A program made the translations under genes and the position numbers. 64,000 nt of DNA from Gammaproteobacteria bacterium RIFCSPHIGHO2_12_FULL_63_22. GTDB taxonomy: Bacteria; Pseudomonadota; Gammaproteobacteria; Xanthomonadales; Xanthomonadaceae. Location: positions 43,091 through 107,090 of the forward strand of contig MGYJ01000005.1 of the NCBI GenBank assembly GCA_001801685.1. The letters run 5' to 3'. Positions 10,084 to 19,339 of the stretch are shown piece after piece. Position 1 is the first letter of the stretch; every line of letters starts with the position of its first letter. The notes beneath the pieces are model-generated. The model was not told the DNA's origin and made no database searches. It saw nothing but the letters and a program-made list of their open reading frames with translations.

Positions 10084-10731
10084 ATGACTTCCCCAACACC
10101 TTCGCGGCTGGCCCGCCGCAGCCGCTTCCACCCGATCATCCGCCAGGTACATCTGTGGATTGGCGCCTGGGGCGCGATCGCCGCCATTGTTTTCGGACTC
10201 TCCGGCCTGGTGCTGAACCACCGCTTTGCACTCGAGTTGCCGCAGGGCGAGCGCGAAACCAGCGAACCGGTCCGGATCACCGTGCCCGAGCCTGCGCGCA
10301 AGGACATGGATGCGATGGCTGCCTGGCTGGCGCAGGAACATGGCATGAAGCCGCTGATGAAACGCGTGCGCCCGGCGCCCGGCCCCACCCAGGTGGGATC
10401 GTCCAGCGCGGATCAACCCGAACAGTGGACCCTGTCGGGTGGCAATGCCACGGCCGGCTGGTCGGTCGAATACGCCAGCGGCGATGCCAGCCTCAAGCTC
10501 GAGCGCACCGGGTTCTCCTTCATGGCCGCACTGAGCCGACTTCACAAGAGCGCTGGCGGTGGCATCGGCTGGATCCTGCTGGGTGACAGCTTTGCGATCG
10601 CCATGGTGTTGCTCGGCATCACCGGCATCATCATGTGGGCACGCGGCCGTTCGGTTCCGCAGATGGCTTTCAGCGTACTCGGGTTTTCCAGTCTGGTGAC
10701 TGCGCTGGTGCTGGGACTGGCCTACTTCTGA
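10084..10731 (+). CDS. PepSY-associated membrane protein, receptor partner
   Basis: A 215-residue inner-membrane protein five bases after the receptor stop, clearly in the same transcript. It has an N-terminal transmembrane helix (LWIGAWGAIAAIVFGLSGLVL, split here by family pattern R-x-x-H-L-W-I-G), a periplasmic loop of about 110 residues, a second helix beginning I-G-W-I-L-L-G-D-S and a third at the C-terminus. The R-L-H-K-S-A-G-G-G-I-G-W-I-L-L-G-D and G-I-I-M-W-A-R-G-R blocks mark PepSY-TM proteins. Related proteins have been linked to reduction of ferric siderophores in the periplasm, a plausible role here. Confidence 0.85.
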   Translation: MTSPTPSRLARRSRFHPIIRQVHLWIGAWGAIAAIVFGLSGLVLNHRFALELPQGERETSEPVRITVPEPARKDMDAMAAWLAQEHGMKPLMKRVRPAPGPTQVGSSSADQPEQWTLSGGNATAGWSVEYASGDASLKLERTGFSFMAALSRLHKSAGGGIGWILLGDSFAIAMVLLGITGIIMWARGRSVPQMAFSVLGFSSLVTALVLGLAYF

Positions 10732-10734
10732 CGA

Positions 10735-11322
10735 TCAGGCCTTCGACTGGATTCGAACCAGCAAGACTTCGCCGCCCCCTTCAAGGATCACGCGTCGGCC
10801 GCCATCGGCTGCCGCGCTGATCAACGCCGTGTCGCCCTGCTCCAGCACCTTGGGCAGCAGCTGGTCCTTGAACACGGCGCGCCCGCTCATCACGTGCACG
10901 ACCCAGGTAACGCCGGGCTCGGCAAAAAACAGCATCGGCCCGACCAAGGGACGATGCAGCAAGCTGGCGTCCACGCGGTCGCGACGCCACATCAAGTTGA
11001 AGTCCTGGGTGGGCCCTGAAATCAGTTCGGCGCGAAGGCCCCGTTCGCCGGCGAAACGGACGCGGTCATGCGGCGGCGACAGTTCGATGATCTCGTTCTC
11101 ATCGAAGACCAGGCGCATGCCTTCGCCGACCAGCAACACCAACTCGCGATCGACGCCCGGGAAAGTCGAGAACGGCCCGTCCTTCTCCACTTCCGCAATG
11201 GAAAGACGCCAGTCCCACGCCTCCGCCTCCGGCGGCGAGCGGAATATCTCGCGCGTCCATCCCAGGCCGTTCTTCCAGCGTTCCCGCCGATATTCATTCG
11301 CGGGGATGAGGGTGATTTCCAT
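10735..11322 (-). CDS. HutD/Ves-family cupin protein
   Basis: A 195-residue protein of the HutD family (Ves in E. coli). The diagnostic W-K-N-G-L-G-W-T-R-E-I block at residues 17-27 and W-D-W-R-L-S-I-A-E-V at about 41-50 are present, followed by a bicupin-type beta-sandwich. HutD is associated with histidine utilisation in pseudomonads but no hut genes lie here, so the name implies family only. It is convergent with the PepSY gene (four bases apart) and lies 21 bases downstream of the RAYT-like gene on the same strand. Confidence 0.85.
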   Translation of the reverse strand: MEITLIPANEYRRERWKNGLGWTREIFRSPPEAEAWDWRLSIAEVEKDGPFSTFPGVDRELVLLVGEGMRLVFDENEIIELSPPHDRVRFAGERGLRAELISGPTQDFNLMWRRDRVDASLLHRPLVGPMLFFAEPGVTWVVHVMSGRAVFKDQLLPKVLEQGDTALISAAADGGRRVILEGGGEVLLVRIQSKA

Positions 11323-11343
11323 CCGCGCATTGTGTTGGCCGCA

Positions 11344-11874
11344 TCAGGCGTCGGCAAGCTGTGATTGGTGTGGCAGCGCATCCCGCTGGCTATCGAGCCA
11401 GACGGAGTCCCAGTACGGGTACGCGCCCACCGACTTGACCAGGCCCGCACGTACCGGATTGGCGATGAGGTGGCGCGCGACGGCGAGCAGGCCCTGCTGG
11501 CTGTCGAGCTTGCGTTCGTTGTAACCCTTGGCCCACAACCAGCCGTTGATCCGGAAGCGGGATTCCACGCCGCGGGCACTGATGGCCTTGAAGCGCCGCA
11601 CCAACGGATCGAGCGAGTCGCCTTCGTCCATCACCACCAGCCCCTGCCAGCGGTCAGGCATCAGCACCCAGGCCAGGCAGCGCGAGCGACCCCAGATGCC
11701 CGGATCCGCCTGTGTCCGCGCCACGGCCCGCGCCGCGTCCGGATCGAGGAACAAGGGTCGGCGGAACAGGCTGCTGATCGTGACGAAGTAGGCTTGCTCG
11801 GAAGCCGCCGTAAACGAGGGAGCTGCGTCGATGGCAAGGGACGCTTCGGGTTCGGATTGCAGTTGCGCGTGCAT
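11344..11874 (-). CDS. RAYT-like (Y1 transposase family) protein lacking catalytic residues
   Basis: A 176-residue protein of the REP-associated tyrosine transposase family (Tnp-Y1). The family frame is clear: A-W-V-L-M-P near residues 68-73, W-A-K-G-Y-N-E-R-K-L near 113-122 and A-R-H-L-I-A-N-P-V-R-A-G-L-V near 131-144, then YPYWDSVW. The usual H-x-H metal-binding motif after M-P is replaced by D-R-W-Q, and the catalytic Tyr expected before the I/L-x-N-P-V motif is His. All three losses are explained by single base changes, yet the frame is intact. It has a good ribosome-binding site (GGAGAA) before ATG 11874. It is probably inactive as a transposase; it could be retained as a DNA-binding protein or be newly decaying. 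Confidence 0.8.
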   Translation of the reverse strand: MHAQLQSEPEASLAIDAAPSFTAASEQAYFVTISSLFRRPLFLDPDAARAVARTQADPGIWGRSRCLAWVLMPDRWQGLVVMDEGDSLDPLVRRFKAISARGVESRFRINGWLWAKGYNERKLDSQQGLLAVARHLIANPVRAGLVKSVGAYPYWDSVWLDSQRDALPHQSQLADA

Positions 11875-11958
11875 GGGATTCTCCAGGCGTTGCGAACACG
11901 ACGAGGGTGCGAGGCGGCGACTGCGCTCGACGAGGTGCGCGCAGTCGCCGCGGTGAAA

Positions 11959-12336
11959 TCAGCGACTGCTGCCGGCCTTCGGTTTTACGGGCGCGGGACG
12001 CACGGCGGCAGCTGCCGGCTTGCCCGTGCCCGCGCGCGTGGCACCCGACGCCGGTGCGGCACCGCCGGCAATGACGATCCGGTCACGGTTCTTTTCGATC
12101 GTGGACAGGCCGATGCCCTTCACCGAGGCCAGTTGGTCGATGCTGCGAAACGGTCCGTTGGCTTTGCGATAGACCACGATCGCTTCGGCCTTGGAGGGCC
12201 CGATGCCATCCAGCACGCGATCGAGCGTGGCGGCATCGGCGGTGTTGATGTTCACCCTCTCCACCCCGGCCAGGGCGGCGGTCGCGAACAGGGCGGACAG
12301 GACGAGGGTCTTGATCAGCAGGGTGAACTTTTTCAT
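11959..12336 (-). CDS. ComEA-like helix-hairpin-helix protein
   Basis: A 125-residue exported protein with a signal peptide (MKKFTLLIKTLVLSALFATAALA) and a ComEA-type tandem helix-hairpin-helix domain: V-N-I-N-T-A-D-A-A-T-L, then L-D-G-I-G-P-S-K-A-E-A-I and L-A-S-V-K-G-I-G-L-S-T-I. ComEA proteins bind incoming DNA in the periplasm during natural transformation. The C-terminal 40 residues are Ala/Pro/Lys-rich, which is unusual but compatible with DNA contact. ATG 12336 was chosen for the signal peptide and for the GGAGC ribosome-binding site; the open frame continues 32 codons upstream without support. Confidence 0.85.
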   Translation of the reverse strand: MKKFTLLIKTLVLSALFATAALAGVERVNINTADAATLDRVLDGIGPSKAEAIVVYRKANGPFRSIDQLASVKGIGLSTIEKNRDRIVIAGGAAPASGATRAGTGKPAAAAVRPAPVKPKAGSSR

Positions 12337-12480
12337 GGCAGCTCCGGGTTTGGGTTCCGCCACGGCAGGCGCCGGGTCGGTAGCTGCAGTGTCGACACCG
12401 TCACGTTCGCGGCCTATCGCCATTTCCTTCACATTCCCCTACGAAGCTGGCTCATGCCCGGGTCAGCCTTTTCCCAAGGG

Positions 12481-12492
12481 GTCGGCTAGAAT
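12481..12492 (+). promoter_or_regulatory. Putative -10 region (TAGAAT) of the M20 peptidase gene
   Basis: The 12-mer GTCGGCTAGAAT ends in a TAGAAT -10-like hexamer 30 bp before the ATG at 12523. No good -35 is visible. The same 12-mer occurs upstream of cysD on the other strand (16885-16896), which supports a functional element. Confidence 0.4.
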
Positions 12493-12522
12493 TGGCCATT
12501 GCCCCGGGAGTCACCGCACCGA

Positions 12523-14001
12523 ATGGATACTGCAAAAACCGATCGCCTGGTCGCCGATGCCTGGGACGGCGACATCGTTCCGCAGCTGGTCGAATACATC
12601 CGAATTCCAAACAAGTCGCCGATGTTCGATGCCGACTGGCAGGCCAACGGCTACATGGATGCCGCCACCGACTTGTTGGCCGACTGGGCGCGCAAGCAGG
12701 ACATCAAGGGCATGCAGGTCGAGGTCGTGCGCCTGCCCGGCCGCACCCCGCTGATCTTCATCGAGATCGCCGGACACAACGATGATTGCGTCCTGCTCTA
12801 TGGGCATCTCGACAAGCAACCTGAGATGACCGGCTGGGCCGACGACCTCGGCCCTTGGCTGCCGGTGCTGAAGGGCGACCGCCTGTATGGTCGCGGCGGT
12901 GCCGACGATGGCTACGCGATCTTCGGCTCGCTTACCTCCATCCGCGCGCTTCAGGCACAAGGTTTGCCGCATGCGCGTTGCGTGGTGCTGATCGAAGCCT
13001 GCGAGGAATCGGGCAGCTACGATCTTCCGTTCTATGTCGACCATCTCGCCGAACGCATCGGCAAGCCGTCGCTGGTGGTCTGCCTGGACTCCGGCTGCGC
13101 CAACTACGACCAGTTGTGGTGCACGACATCGCTGCGCGGCCTGGCCGGCGGCAACCTGCGCGTGCAGGTGCTGACCGAAGGCGTGCACTCCGGTGATGCG
13201 TCCGGCATCGTGCCATCGAGCTTCCGCCTTCTGCGCCAGTTGCTGTCGCGTCTCGAAGACGAAGCCACCGGAAAGATCCTGGTGGAAGAACTGTCCGTCG
13301 AGATCCCCGAACAACGCCGCCTGCAGGCCGTGCGCGCCGCCGAAGTGCTTGGCGATGACGTGTTCGACAAGTTCCCGTTCCTGCCCGGCATGACGCCGAT
13401 GGACAGCGACCTCACGCAGATGATCCTCAACCGTACGTGGCGGCCGATGTTGTCCGTGACCGGCGCCGATGGCTTGCCGCCGCTGTCCAATGCCGGCAAC
13501 GTGCTTCGCCCGACGACGGCGGTAAAGCTGAGCCTGCGCTTGCCGCCGACCTTGAACCCGAGGGTCGCGACCGAAATCCTGAAGAAGGTGCTTACCAGCA
13601 ATCCGCCCAATGGCGCGGTCGTCGAGTTCGAGGTCGAGAAGGCCTCCACCGGCTGGAATTCGCCGGCGCTCGCGCCCTGGCTGGAACACGCCATCGACCA
13701 CGCCAGCCAGGAATTCTTCGGCGCACCCGCGATGTACATGGGTGAAGGCGGCACGATTCCCTTCATGGGCATGCTCGGCGAAAAATTCCCGGGCGCGCAG
13801 TTCATGATCACCGGCGTACTCGGCCCGCACTCGAATGCGCACGGCCCGAACGAATTCCTGCACATACCGACCGGCAAGCGCGTCACGTCGGTCGTCGCGC
13901 GCGTCATTGCCGATCACTACCAGGCCAGCGAGAAAGGCCTGACCCGTGGCGTCGGCGCTGTCGCGGGCGAGTCCAACTTCGGCGACCACGGCTGCTGCTA
14001 A
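12523..14001 (+). CDS. M20-family metallopeptidase
   Basis: A 492-residue zinc-dependent peptidase of the M20/ArgE-DapE-carnosinase family. The first metal-binding motif is G-H-L-D-K-Q-P (about residue 95), followed by the bridging Asp in R-G-G-A-D-D-G-Y (about 125) and the catalytic Glu pair in E-A-C-E-E-S-G-S (about 160). The dimerisation domain occupies the middle. H-S-N-A-H-G-P-N-E near the C-terminus supplies the last metal ligand. The length and motifs resemble dipeptidases such as PepV/CNDP types; the substrate is not predictable. No signal peptide is seen, so it is cytosolic. GGGAG precedes ATG 12523. Confidence 0.9.
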   Translation: MDTAKTDRLVADAWDGDIVPQLVEYIRIPNKSPMFDADWQANGYMDAATDLLADWARKQDIKGMQVEVVRLPGRTPLIFIEIAGHNDDCVLLYGHLDKQPEMTGWADDLGPWLPVLKGDRLYGRGGADDGYAIFGSLTSIRALQAQGLPHARCVVLIEACEESGSYDLPFYVDHLAERIGKPSLVVCLDSGCANYDQLWCTTSLRGLAGGNLRVQVLTEGVHSGDASGIVPSSFRLLRQLLSRLEDEATGKILVEELSVEIPEQRRLQAVRAAEVLGDDVFDKFPFLPGMTPMDSDLTQMILNRTWRPMLSVTGADGLPPLSNAGNVLRPTTAVKLSLRLPPTLNPRVATEILKKVLTSNPPNGAVVEFEVEKASTGWNSPALAPWLEHAIDHASQEFFGAPAMYMGEGGTIPFMGMLGEKFPGAQFMITGVLGPHSNAHGPNEFLHIPTGKRVTSVVARVIADHYQASEKGLTRGVGAVAGESNFGDHGCC

Positions 14002-14062
14002 GCGGCGGCTACTGCCAGGCGGGGGCCAATCGACTGCCGCCGGCCGACCGCGACTGACTGGA

Positions 14063-15940
14063 TCAGCGCAGCGCGGCCTCGACGACTTGTTCGGCAAGGC
14101 GCTCTGCCGACACATGGGTCGTGTCGAGCACCAGTTCGGCCGCCTCGGGAGCCTCATAGGGTGACGTGATGCCGGTGAAGTTCGGGATCTCGCCGGCGCG
14201 CGCCTTGGCATAGAGTCCCTTCACGTCACGCCGCTCGGCTTCGGCCAGAGGCGTGTCCACGAATACTTCGATGAACTCGCCCGGCGCGAACATCGATCGC
14301 GCCATGCGCCGCTCGCTGCGGAACGGCGAGATGAAGGACACCAGCACGATCAACCCGGCATCGACCATCAGCCTGGCGACTTCGGCGACACGCCGGATAT
14401 TTTCGACACGATCCTCGTCGCTGAAACCCAGGTCGCGGCTCAGGCCGTGGCGAATGTTGTCGCCGTCCAGCAGGTAGGTGTGGTGTCCACTCGCGAGCAG
14501 GCGCTTCTCGGCCAGGTTGGCGATGGTGGACTTGCCCGAACCCGACAGGCCGGTGAACCACAGGCATCTTGGCGACTGCCCCTTGATGGCGGCGCGCGCG
14601 CGCTGGTCCACGTCCAGCGCCTGCCAGTGCACGTTGGCGGCGCGACGCAATGCGAAATCCAGCGTGCCACAGGCGACCGTCGCCAGCGTCTGCCGGTCGA
14701 TCAGGATGAAGCTACCCAGGCTGGCATTGTCGGCGTGCGATTCGAACGCGACGGGCCGGTCCAGGCTGATGTTGCAGGCAGCCACTTCGTTCAGCGCAAG
14801 CCGCTTGGCGGCGATGTGTTCCTGCGTGTTGACGTCGGCCTTGTATTTGATTTCGGTGACCTGCGCGGTAACCGTGCGCGCGCCGGCCTTCATCCAGTAA
14901 CTGCGACCAGGCAGCATCGGCTCGTCGCCCATCCACAAAAGGTGCGCGCCGAACTGGTCTGACACCGGCGGGGGTGACGCAGCGGCGGCCAGGATGTCGC
15001 CGCGACTGACGTCGATCTCGTCGGCCAGCGTCAGCAGGATCGACTGACCTTCGCTCGCGACCGACAACGGTTCGCTGCCCAGCATCAGGGACGTTACGCG
15101 CGAGCGTCGGCCCGAACTGGTACTCACCAGTTCATCGCCTATCCTGACCTCGCCTGCGGCCACCTGGCCGGTGAAACCACGGAAGTCCTGCGACGGCCGG
15201 CAAACCCACTGCACCGGCATGCGGAACGACAATTCGGGGCGGCCTGCACCCGCATCCAGGTCAACGGTTTCCAGATGTTCGAGCAGCGCCGGGCCGGTGA
15301 ACCACGGCATCGCCGTCGAGCGCGACATCACGTTGTCGCCGACCAGGCCCGACAAGGGAATCGCCGTCACACTCGCGATGCCGAGCGAGCTTGCCAGTCC
15401 CTGGTAGTCCGCGACGATCTGGTCGAACACTACTTGCGAATAATCCACCAGGTCCATCTTGTTCACGGCCAGCACGACCTGCCGGATGCCGAACAACGCG
15501 GCGATGTAACTGTGCCTGCGGGTCTGCGTCAGCAAGCCCTTGCGCGCGTCCACCAGCACCACGGCGAGGTCGGCGGTGGATGCGCCGGTCGCCATGTTGC
15601 GCGTGTACTGCTCGTGCCCCGGGCAATCGGCAACGATGAAACTGCGCCGGTCGGTACTGAAATACCGGTAGGCGACATCAATGGTGATGCCTTGCTCGCG
15701 TTCGGCATCCAGGCCGTCCAGCAACAAGGCGTAGTCAATTTCCTCGCCCTGCGTGCCGTGGCGTCGGCTGTCGCGCTCCAGCGCCGACAACTGGTCGTCG
15801 AACAGGTTGCGACTCTCGTACAAGAGCCGGCCGATCAGCGTGCTCTTGCCATCATCCACGCTGCCGCAGGTGATGAATCGCAGGCGCGGCTTGGCTTCGT
15901 GGCGCTTGAGGTAGGCGGCGATGTCTGCGCTGTCGGCCAT
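14063..15940 (-). CDS. cysNC: Bifunctional sulfate adenylyltransferase subunit 1/APS kinase CysNC
   Basis: A 625-residue fusion. Residues 1 to about 430 are CysN, the GTPase subunit of ATP sulfurylase, with G-S-V-D-D-G-K-S-T near residue 26, D-C-P-G-H-E and N-K-M-D-L-V. Residues from about 445 are CysC, APS kinase, with G-L-S-G-S-G-K-S-T near 462 and [10 protein letters not shown]. Together with CysD it makes APS and then PAPS from sulfate. ATG 15940 overlaps the cysD stop; the longer open frame to 16348 lies inside cysD. The reductase genes cysH and cysIJ are not here. Confidence 0.95.
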   Translation of the reverse strand: MADSADIAAYLKRHEAKPRLRFITCGSVDDGKSTLIGRLLYESRNLFDDQLSALERDSRRHGTQGEEIDYALLLDGLDAEREQGITIDVAYRYFSTDRRSFIVADCPGHEQYTRNMATGASTADLAVVLVDARKGLLTQTRRHSYIAALFGIRQVVLAVNKMDLVDYSQVVFDQIVADYQGLASSLGIASVTAIPLSGLVGDNVMSRSTAMPWFTGPALLEHLETVDLDAGAGRPELSFRMPVQWVCRPSQDFRGFTGQVAAGEVRIGDELVSTSSGRRSRVTSLMLGSEPLSVASEGQSILLTLADEIDVSRGDILAAAASPPPVSDQFGAHLLWMGDEPMLPGRSYWMKAGARTVTAQVTEIKYKADVNTQEHIAAKRLALNEVAACNISLDRPVAFESHADNASLGSFILIDRQTLATVACGTLDFALRRAANVHWQALDVDQRARAAIKGQSPRCLWFTGLSGSGKSTIANLAEKRLLASGHHTYLLDGDNIRHGLSRDLGFSDEDRVENIRRVAEVARLMVDAGLIVLVSFISPFRSERRMARSMFAPGEFIEVFVDTPLAEAERRDVKGLYAKARAGEIPNFTGITSPYEAPEAAELVLDTTHVSAERLAEQVVEAALR

Positions 15941-16848
15941 CAGAAATAGCCCTCCTGCTTCTTCTTTTCCATCGATGCCGACGGATCGGCATCGATCAGG
16001 CGGCCCTGGCGTTCCGAGGTGCGCGCCACCAGCATCTCGCCGATGATCTTCTCCAGCGTATCGGCTTCTGATTCGAAGCCACCGGTCAGCGGATAGCAGC
16101 CCAGCGTGCGGAAGCGCACCTTGCGCAACATCGGCGTTTCGCCCGGTGCCAGCGGATAGCGATCGTCGTCCACCAGGATCAATCCGCCGTCGCGCGAGAC
16201 GACCGGGCGTTCCTTGGCGAAATACAGCGGCACCACGTTGATCTTCTCGCGATAGATGTACAACCAGATGTCGAGTTCGGTCCAGTTGGACAAGGGAAAG
16301 ACGCGAACGCTTTCGCCGTTGTGGATGCGCGTGTTGTAGAGGTTCCACAATTCCGGGCGCTGGGTTTTCGGATCCCAGCGATGCTGCGCGTTGCGAAACG
16401 AGAACACGCGCTCCTTGGCCCGCGATTTTTCCTCGTCGCGGCGCGCGCCGCCGATGGCCGCGTCATAGCCGCCGGCATCCAGCGCCTGCTTCAGCGCCTG
16501 TGTCTTCATGATATCGGTATGAACGGTCGCGCCGTGGCTGATTGGGCCGATGCCGTCGCGCAGCCCGTCGGGATTGATGTGCACACGCAAGTCGAGGCCT
16601 TCGCCGGCGACCTGGTCGCGGAAGGCGATCATCTCGCGGAATTTCCAGGTCGTGTCCACATGCAGCAGCGGAATTGGCGGCCGGGCGGGATGGAAAGCCT
16701 TCTTCAACAGGTGCAGCAGGACCGTGCTGTCCTTGCCGATCGAATACAGCATGACCGGGTTGCGGAACTCGGCCGCCACCTCGCGCAGGATATGCAGGCT
16801 TTCCGCTTCAAGGCGGTCGAGGTGCGACAGGGGTGGGGCGACGCGCAT
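15940..16848 (-). CDS. cysD: Sulfate adenylyltransferase subunit 2 CysD
   Basis: A 302-residue PAPS-reductase-fold ATP pyrophosphatase that forms APS from ATP and sulfate, powered by CysN GTP hydrolysis. The P-loop-like [10 protein letters not shown] is near residue 35; [15 protein letters not shown] near 135 and [12 protein letters not shown] near 185 are CysD hallmarks. The conserved C-terminus ends [12 protein letters not shown] 16848 was preferred; an in-frame TTG at 16860 is possible. Stop and the cysNC start overlap. Confidence 0.95.
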   Translation of the reverse strand: MRVAPPLSHLDRLEAESLHILREVAAEFRNPVMLYSIGKDSTVLLHLLKKAFHPARPPIPLLHVDTTWKFREMIAFRDQVAGEGLDLRVHINPDGLRDGIGPISHGATVHTDIMKTQALKQALDAGGYDAAIGGARRDEEKSRAKERVFSFRNAQHRWDPKTQRPELWNLYNTRIHNGESVRVFPLSNWTELDIWLYIYREKINVVPLYFAKERPVVSRDGGLILVDDDRYPLAPGETPMLRKVRFRTLGCYPLTGGFESEADTLEKIIGEMLVARTSERQGRLIDADPSASMEKKKQEGYF

Positions 16849-16884
16849 GGAATCAGGCAAACCTGCAGATGTACCGGAACCTGC

Positions 16885-16896
16885 ATTCTAGCCGAC
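16885..16896 (-). promoter_or_regulatory. Putative -10 region (TAGAAT) of cysD-cysNC
   Basis: On the minus strand GTCGGCTAGAAT ends 36 bp upstream of the cysD ATG. The hexamer TAGAAT matches the sigma-70 -10 consensus in five of six positions; no clear -35 is seen. The identical 12-mer sits ahead of the M20 peptidase gene. Confidence 0.4.
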
Positions 16897-17009
16897 ACCC
16901 GGGCCTGGGCCAGCGGATCGGGGCCACGAACACGCGTGGCGCAGCCTTCAAGTCGTCATTTGCTTATGCGCGGCAGGCATTTGCCACGGCCAGCGTGGCC
17001 AGGCCTGAG

Positions 17010-18014
17010 CTATCGGTAGTAACCGCGATACCACTCGACGAAGTTGCGCACGCCCTCTTCCACCGACACCTTGGGCCGGTAGTCCACGGCCCGGATCAGC
17101 CCGGACACGTCGGCCTCGGTATCGGGCACGTCGCCGGCCTGCAGCGGCAGCATTTCCATATTGGCCTTGCTGCCCAGGCAATCCTCGAGCACTTCGATAT
17201 AGCGCAACAATTCGACCGGTTGTTCGTTGCCGATGTTGTAGATGCGGTAAGGCACGTTGCTGCTGGCCGGGTCCGGCGCGTCGCCCTGCCAGTCGGGATT
17301 GGCGGCGGGAATGACGTCCAGCGTGCGGATCACGCCTTCCACGATATCGTCGATATAGGTGAAGCTGCGCTTGTGCCGGCCGTGGTTGAAGACCTTGATC
17401 GGTTCGCCGGCCAGGATCGCCTTGGTGAACAGGAACAAGGCCATGTCAGGCCGGCCCCAGGGGCCGTAGACCGTGAAGAAGCGCAGGCCGGAACTCGGGA
17501 TGCCATAGAGGTGCGCGTAACTGTGCGCCATCATCTCGTTGGCTTTCTTGGTCGCCGCATACAGCGTCAGAGGATGTTCGGTGGACTGGTGCTCGGAAAA
17601 CGGCATGCGCGTATTCGCGCCATAGACCGAACTGGTGGATGCGAACACCAGGTGCTCCACGGCGTGATGGCGGCAGCCTTCCAGGACATGCAGGAAGCCG
17701 GTGACATTGCTGCTGACATACACATGCGGGTTTTGCGCGGCATAGCGCACGCCCGCCTGTGCGGCGAGGTGGACCACGCGTTGCGGCTGGTGCGTGGCGA
17801 AGGCGGCTTCCACCGACGCACGGTCGGCCAGGTCGGCCTGGATATGCGTGTAGTTGGGATGGTCGGCAAATCGCGCCAGGCGCGCCTTCTTGATGCCGAC
17901 GTCGTAGTAGTCGCTGAGGTTGTCGAAGCCGATCACTTCGTCGCCGCGTTCCAGCAGCCGGATGGCGACATGCGAGCCGATGAATCCGGCGGTGCCCGTG
18001 ACAAGGACGCGCAT
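17010..18014 (-). CDS. NAD-dependent epimerase, UDP-glucuronate 4-epimerase (CapI)-like
   Basis: A 334-residue extended short-chain dehydrogenase. The NAD-binding Rossmann motif T-G-T-A-G-F-I-G is at residues 6-13, the catalytic Ser/Thr in A-S-T-S-S-V-Y-G near 125, and the Y-x3-K pair in Y-A-A-T-K-K near 151-155. The [10 protein letters not shown] block and [14 protein letters not shown] are characteristic of CapI/UDP-GlcA 4-epimerases used in capsule or exopolysaccharide synthesis. It lies four bases after the TviB-like dehydrogenase, which could supply a UDP-uronic acid substrate. Substrate is inferred from family and neighbour. Confidence 0.88.
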   Translation of the reverse strand: MRVLVTGTAGFIGSHVAIRLLERGDEVIGFDNLSDYYDVGIKKARLARFADHPNYTHIQADLADRASVEAAFATHQPQRVVHLAAQAGVRYAAQNPHVYVSSNVTGFLHVLEGCRHHAVEHLVFASTSSVYGANTRMPFSEHQSTEHPLTLYAATKKANEMMAHSYAHLYGIPSSGLRFFTVYGPWGRPDMALFLFTKAILAGEPIKVFNHGRHKRSFTYIDDIVEGVIRTLDVIPAANPDWQGDAPDPASSNVPYRIYNIGNEQPVELLRYIEVLEDCLGSKANMEMLPLQAGDVPDTEADVSGLIRAVDYRPKVSVEEGVRNFVEWYRGYYR

Positions 18015-18018
18015 CGGT

Positions 18019-19305
18019 CTAAAGCCTCCCGTCCACGTCCGCCAGCGGCAGCACGTATTTCACGTCGTACAACACGGCATCGGGCTTGCCCAGCAGGCGC
18101 AGCCCGGCACTGCCGAGCTCCGCGAACTGGCGGTGGCCCACCGCGATGATGATGGCATCGTAAGTGCCCGGCTGCGGCTGTGCGATCGGCACGATGTCGT
18201 ATTCCGCGCGCGCCTCTTCCACATCCACCCATGGGTCGAACACGTCCACCTGCGCGTGGTATTCACGCAACTCGCGCACGATGTCCACGACCCGGGTATT
18301 GCGCAGGTCCGGGCAGTTCTCCTTGAAGGCAAGGCCCAACACCAGTACCCGGGCGCCGACGATATTGATGCGCCGCTGCGCCATCAGGCGCAACACCTGG
18401 CCGGCGACGAAGCTGCCCATGCCGTCGTTGATGCGACGGCCGGCCAGGATCACTTCCGGGTGGTAGCCAAGCTCCTGCGCCTTGTGCGTGAGGTAATAGG
18501 GGTCCACGCCGATGCAATGGCCGCCGACCAGCCCGGGCCGGAACGGCAGGAAATTCCACTTCGTGCCCGCGGCCTGCAGCACTTCCAGCGTGTCGATGTC
18601 CATCTTGTTGAAGATCAGCGCGAGTTCATTCACCAATGCAATATTCACGTCGCGCTGCGTGTTCTCGATCACCTTGGCCGCCTCGGCGACCTTGATGGAA
18701 CTGGCCTTGTGCGTGCCGGCGGTGATGATGGAGGCATACAGCGCATCCACGAACGAGGCGATCTCGGGCGTCGAACCGGAGGTGACCTTGAGGATGGTAG
18801 TGAGCCGGTGTTCCTTGTCGCCGGGATTGATGCGTTCCGGGCTGTAGCCCGCGAAAAAATCCTCGTTGAAGCGCAAGCCGGAAATCCGCTCCAGGATCGG
18901 CACGCAGACTTCCTCGGTGCAGCCGGGATAGACGGTGGATTCATAGACCACCGTATCTCCGGGCTTGAGCACGCGCGCAATGGTTTCGCTCGCCATCACC
19001 AACGGACGCAAGTCGGGGCGCTTGGCTGCATCGATGGGCGTGGGCACGGTGACGATGAAGACATTGCAACTGCGCAGGCTTTCCGGATCGGTGCCCAGGA
19101 CCAGTCGCTTGCTGTCGGCGAGTTCGGCGGAAGAAACCTCGCAAGTGCTGTCCACGCCACCGCGCAGGGCCGCGACCCGTGCCTCGTGCACGTCGAAGCC
19201 CAGGGTGTCGAACTTCCGGCCGAATTCCACGGCCAGCGGCAACCCGACATAGCCCAGCCCGATGATGCCGATCTTCGCCTCTGCCAGTGTGGGCGTCGCT
19301 GCCAT
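18019..19305 (-). CDS. tviB: Nucleotide-sugar dehydrogenase, TviB/WbpO type
   Basis: A 428-residue UDP-sugar 6-dehydrogenase. The N-terminal Rossmann motif [11 protein letters not shown] is near residues 14-24. The family blocks [28 protein letters not shown] and [12 protein letters not shown] (with the catalytic Cys) are intact. The pattern matches TviB/WbpO, which oxidise UDP-GlcNAc or UDP-GalNAc to the uronic acid, better than UDP-glucose dehydrogenases. ATG 19305 has an AGGA ribosome-binding site. It sits between manC and the epimerase in an apparent three-gene operon. Confidence 0.9.
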   Translation of the reverse strand: MAATPTLAEAKIGIIGLGYVGLPLAVEFGRKFDTLGFDVHEARVAALRGGVDSTCEVSSAELADSKRLVLGTDPESLRSCNVFIVTVPTPIDAAKRPDLRPLVMASETIARVLKPGDTVVYESTVYPGCTEEVCVPILERISGLRFNEDFFAGYSPERINPGDKEHRLTTILKVTSGSTPEIASFVDALYASIITAGTHKASSIKVAEAAKVIENTQRDVNIALVNELALIFNKMDIDTLEVLQAAGTKWNFLPFRPGLVGGHCIGVDPYYLTHKAQELGYHPEVILAGRRINDGMGSFVAGQVLRLMAQRRINIVGARVLVLGLAFKENCPDLRNTRVVDIVRELREYHAQVDVFDPWVDVEEARAEYDIVPIAQPQPGTYDAIIIAVGHRQFAELGSAGLRLLGKPDAVLYDVKYVLPLADVDGRL

Positions 19306-19339
19306 GCGTCCTGGATTCCCTGTTATTTGTCTTCGCCGA

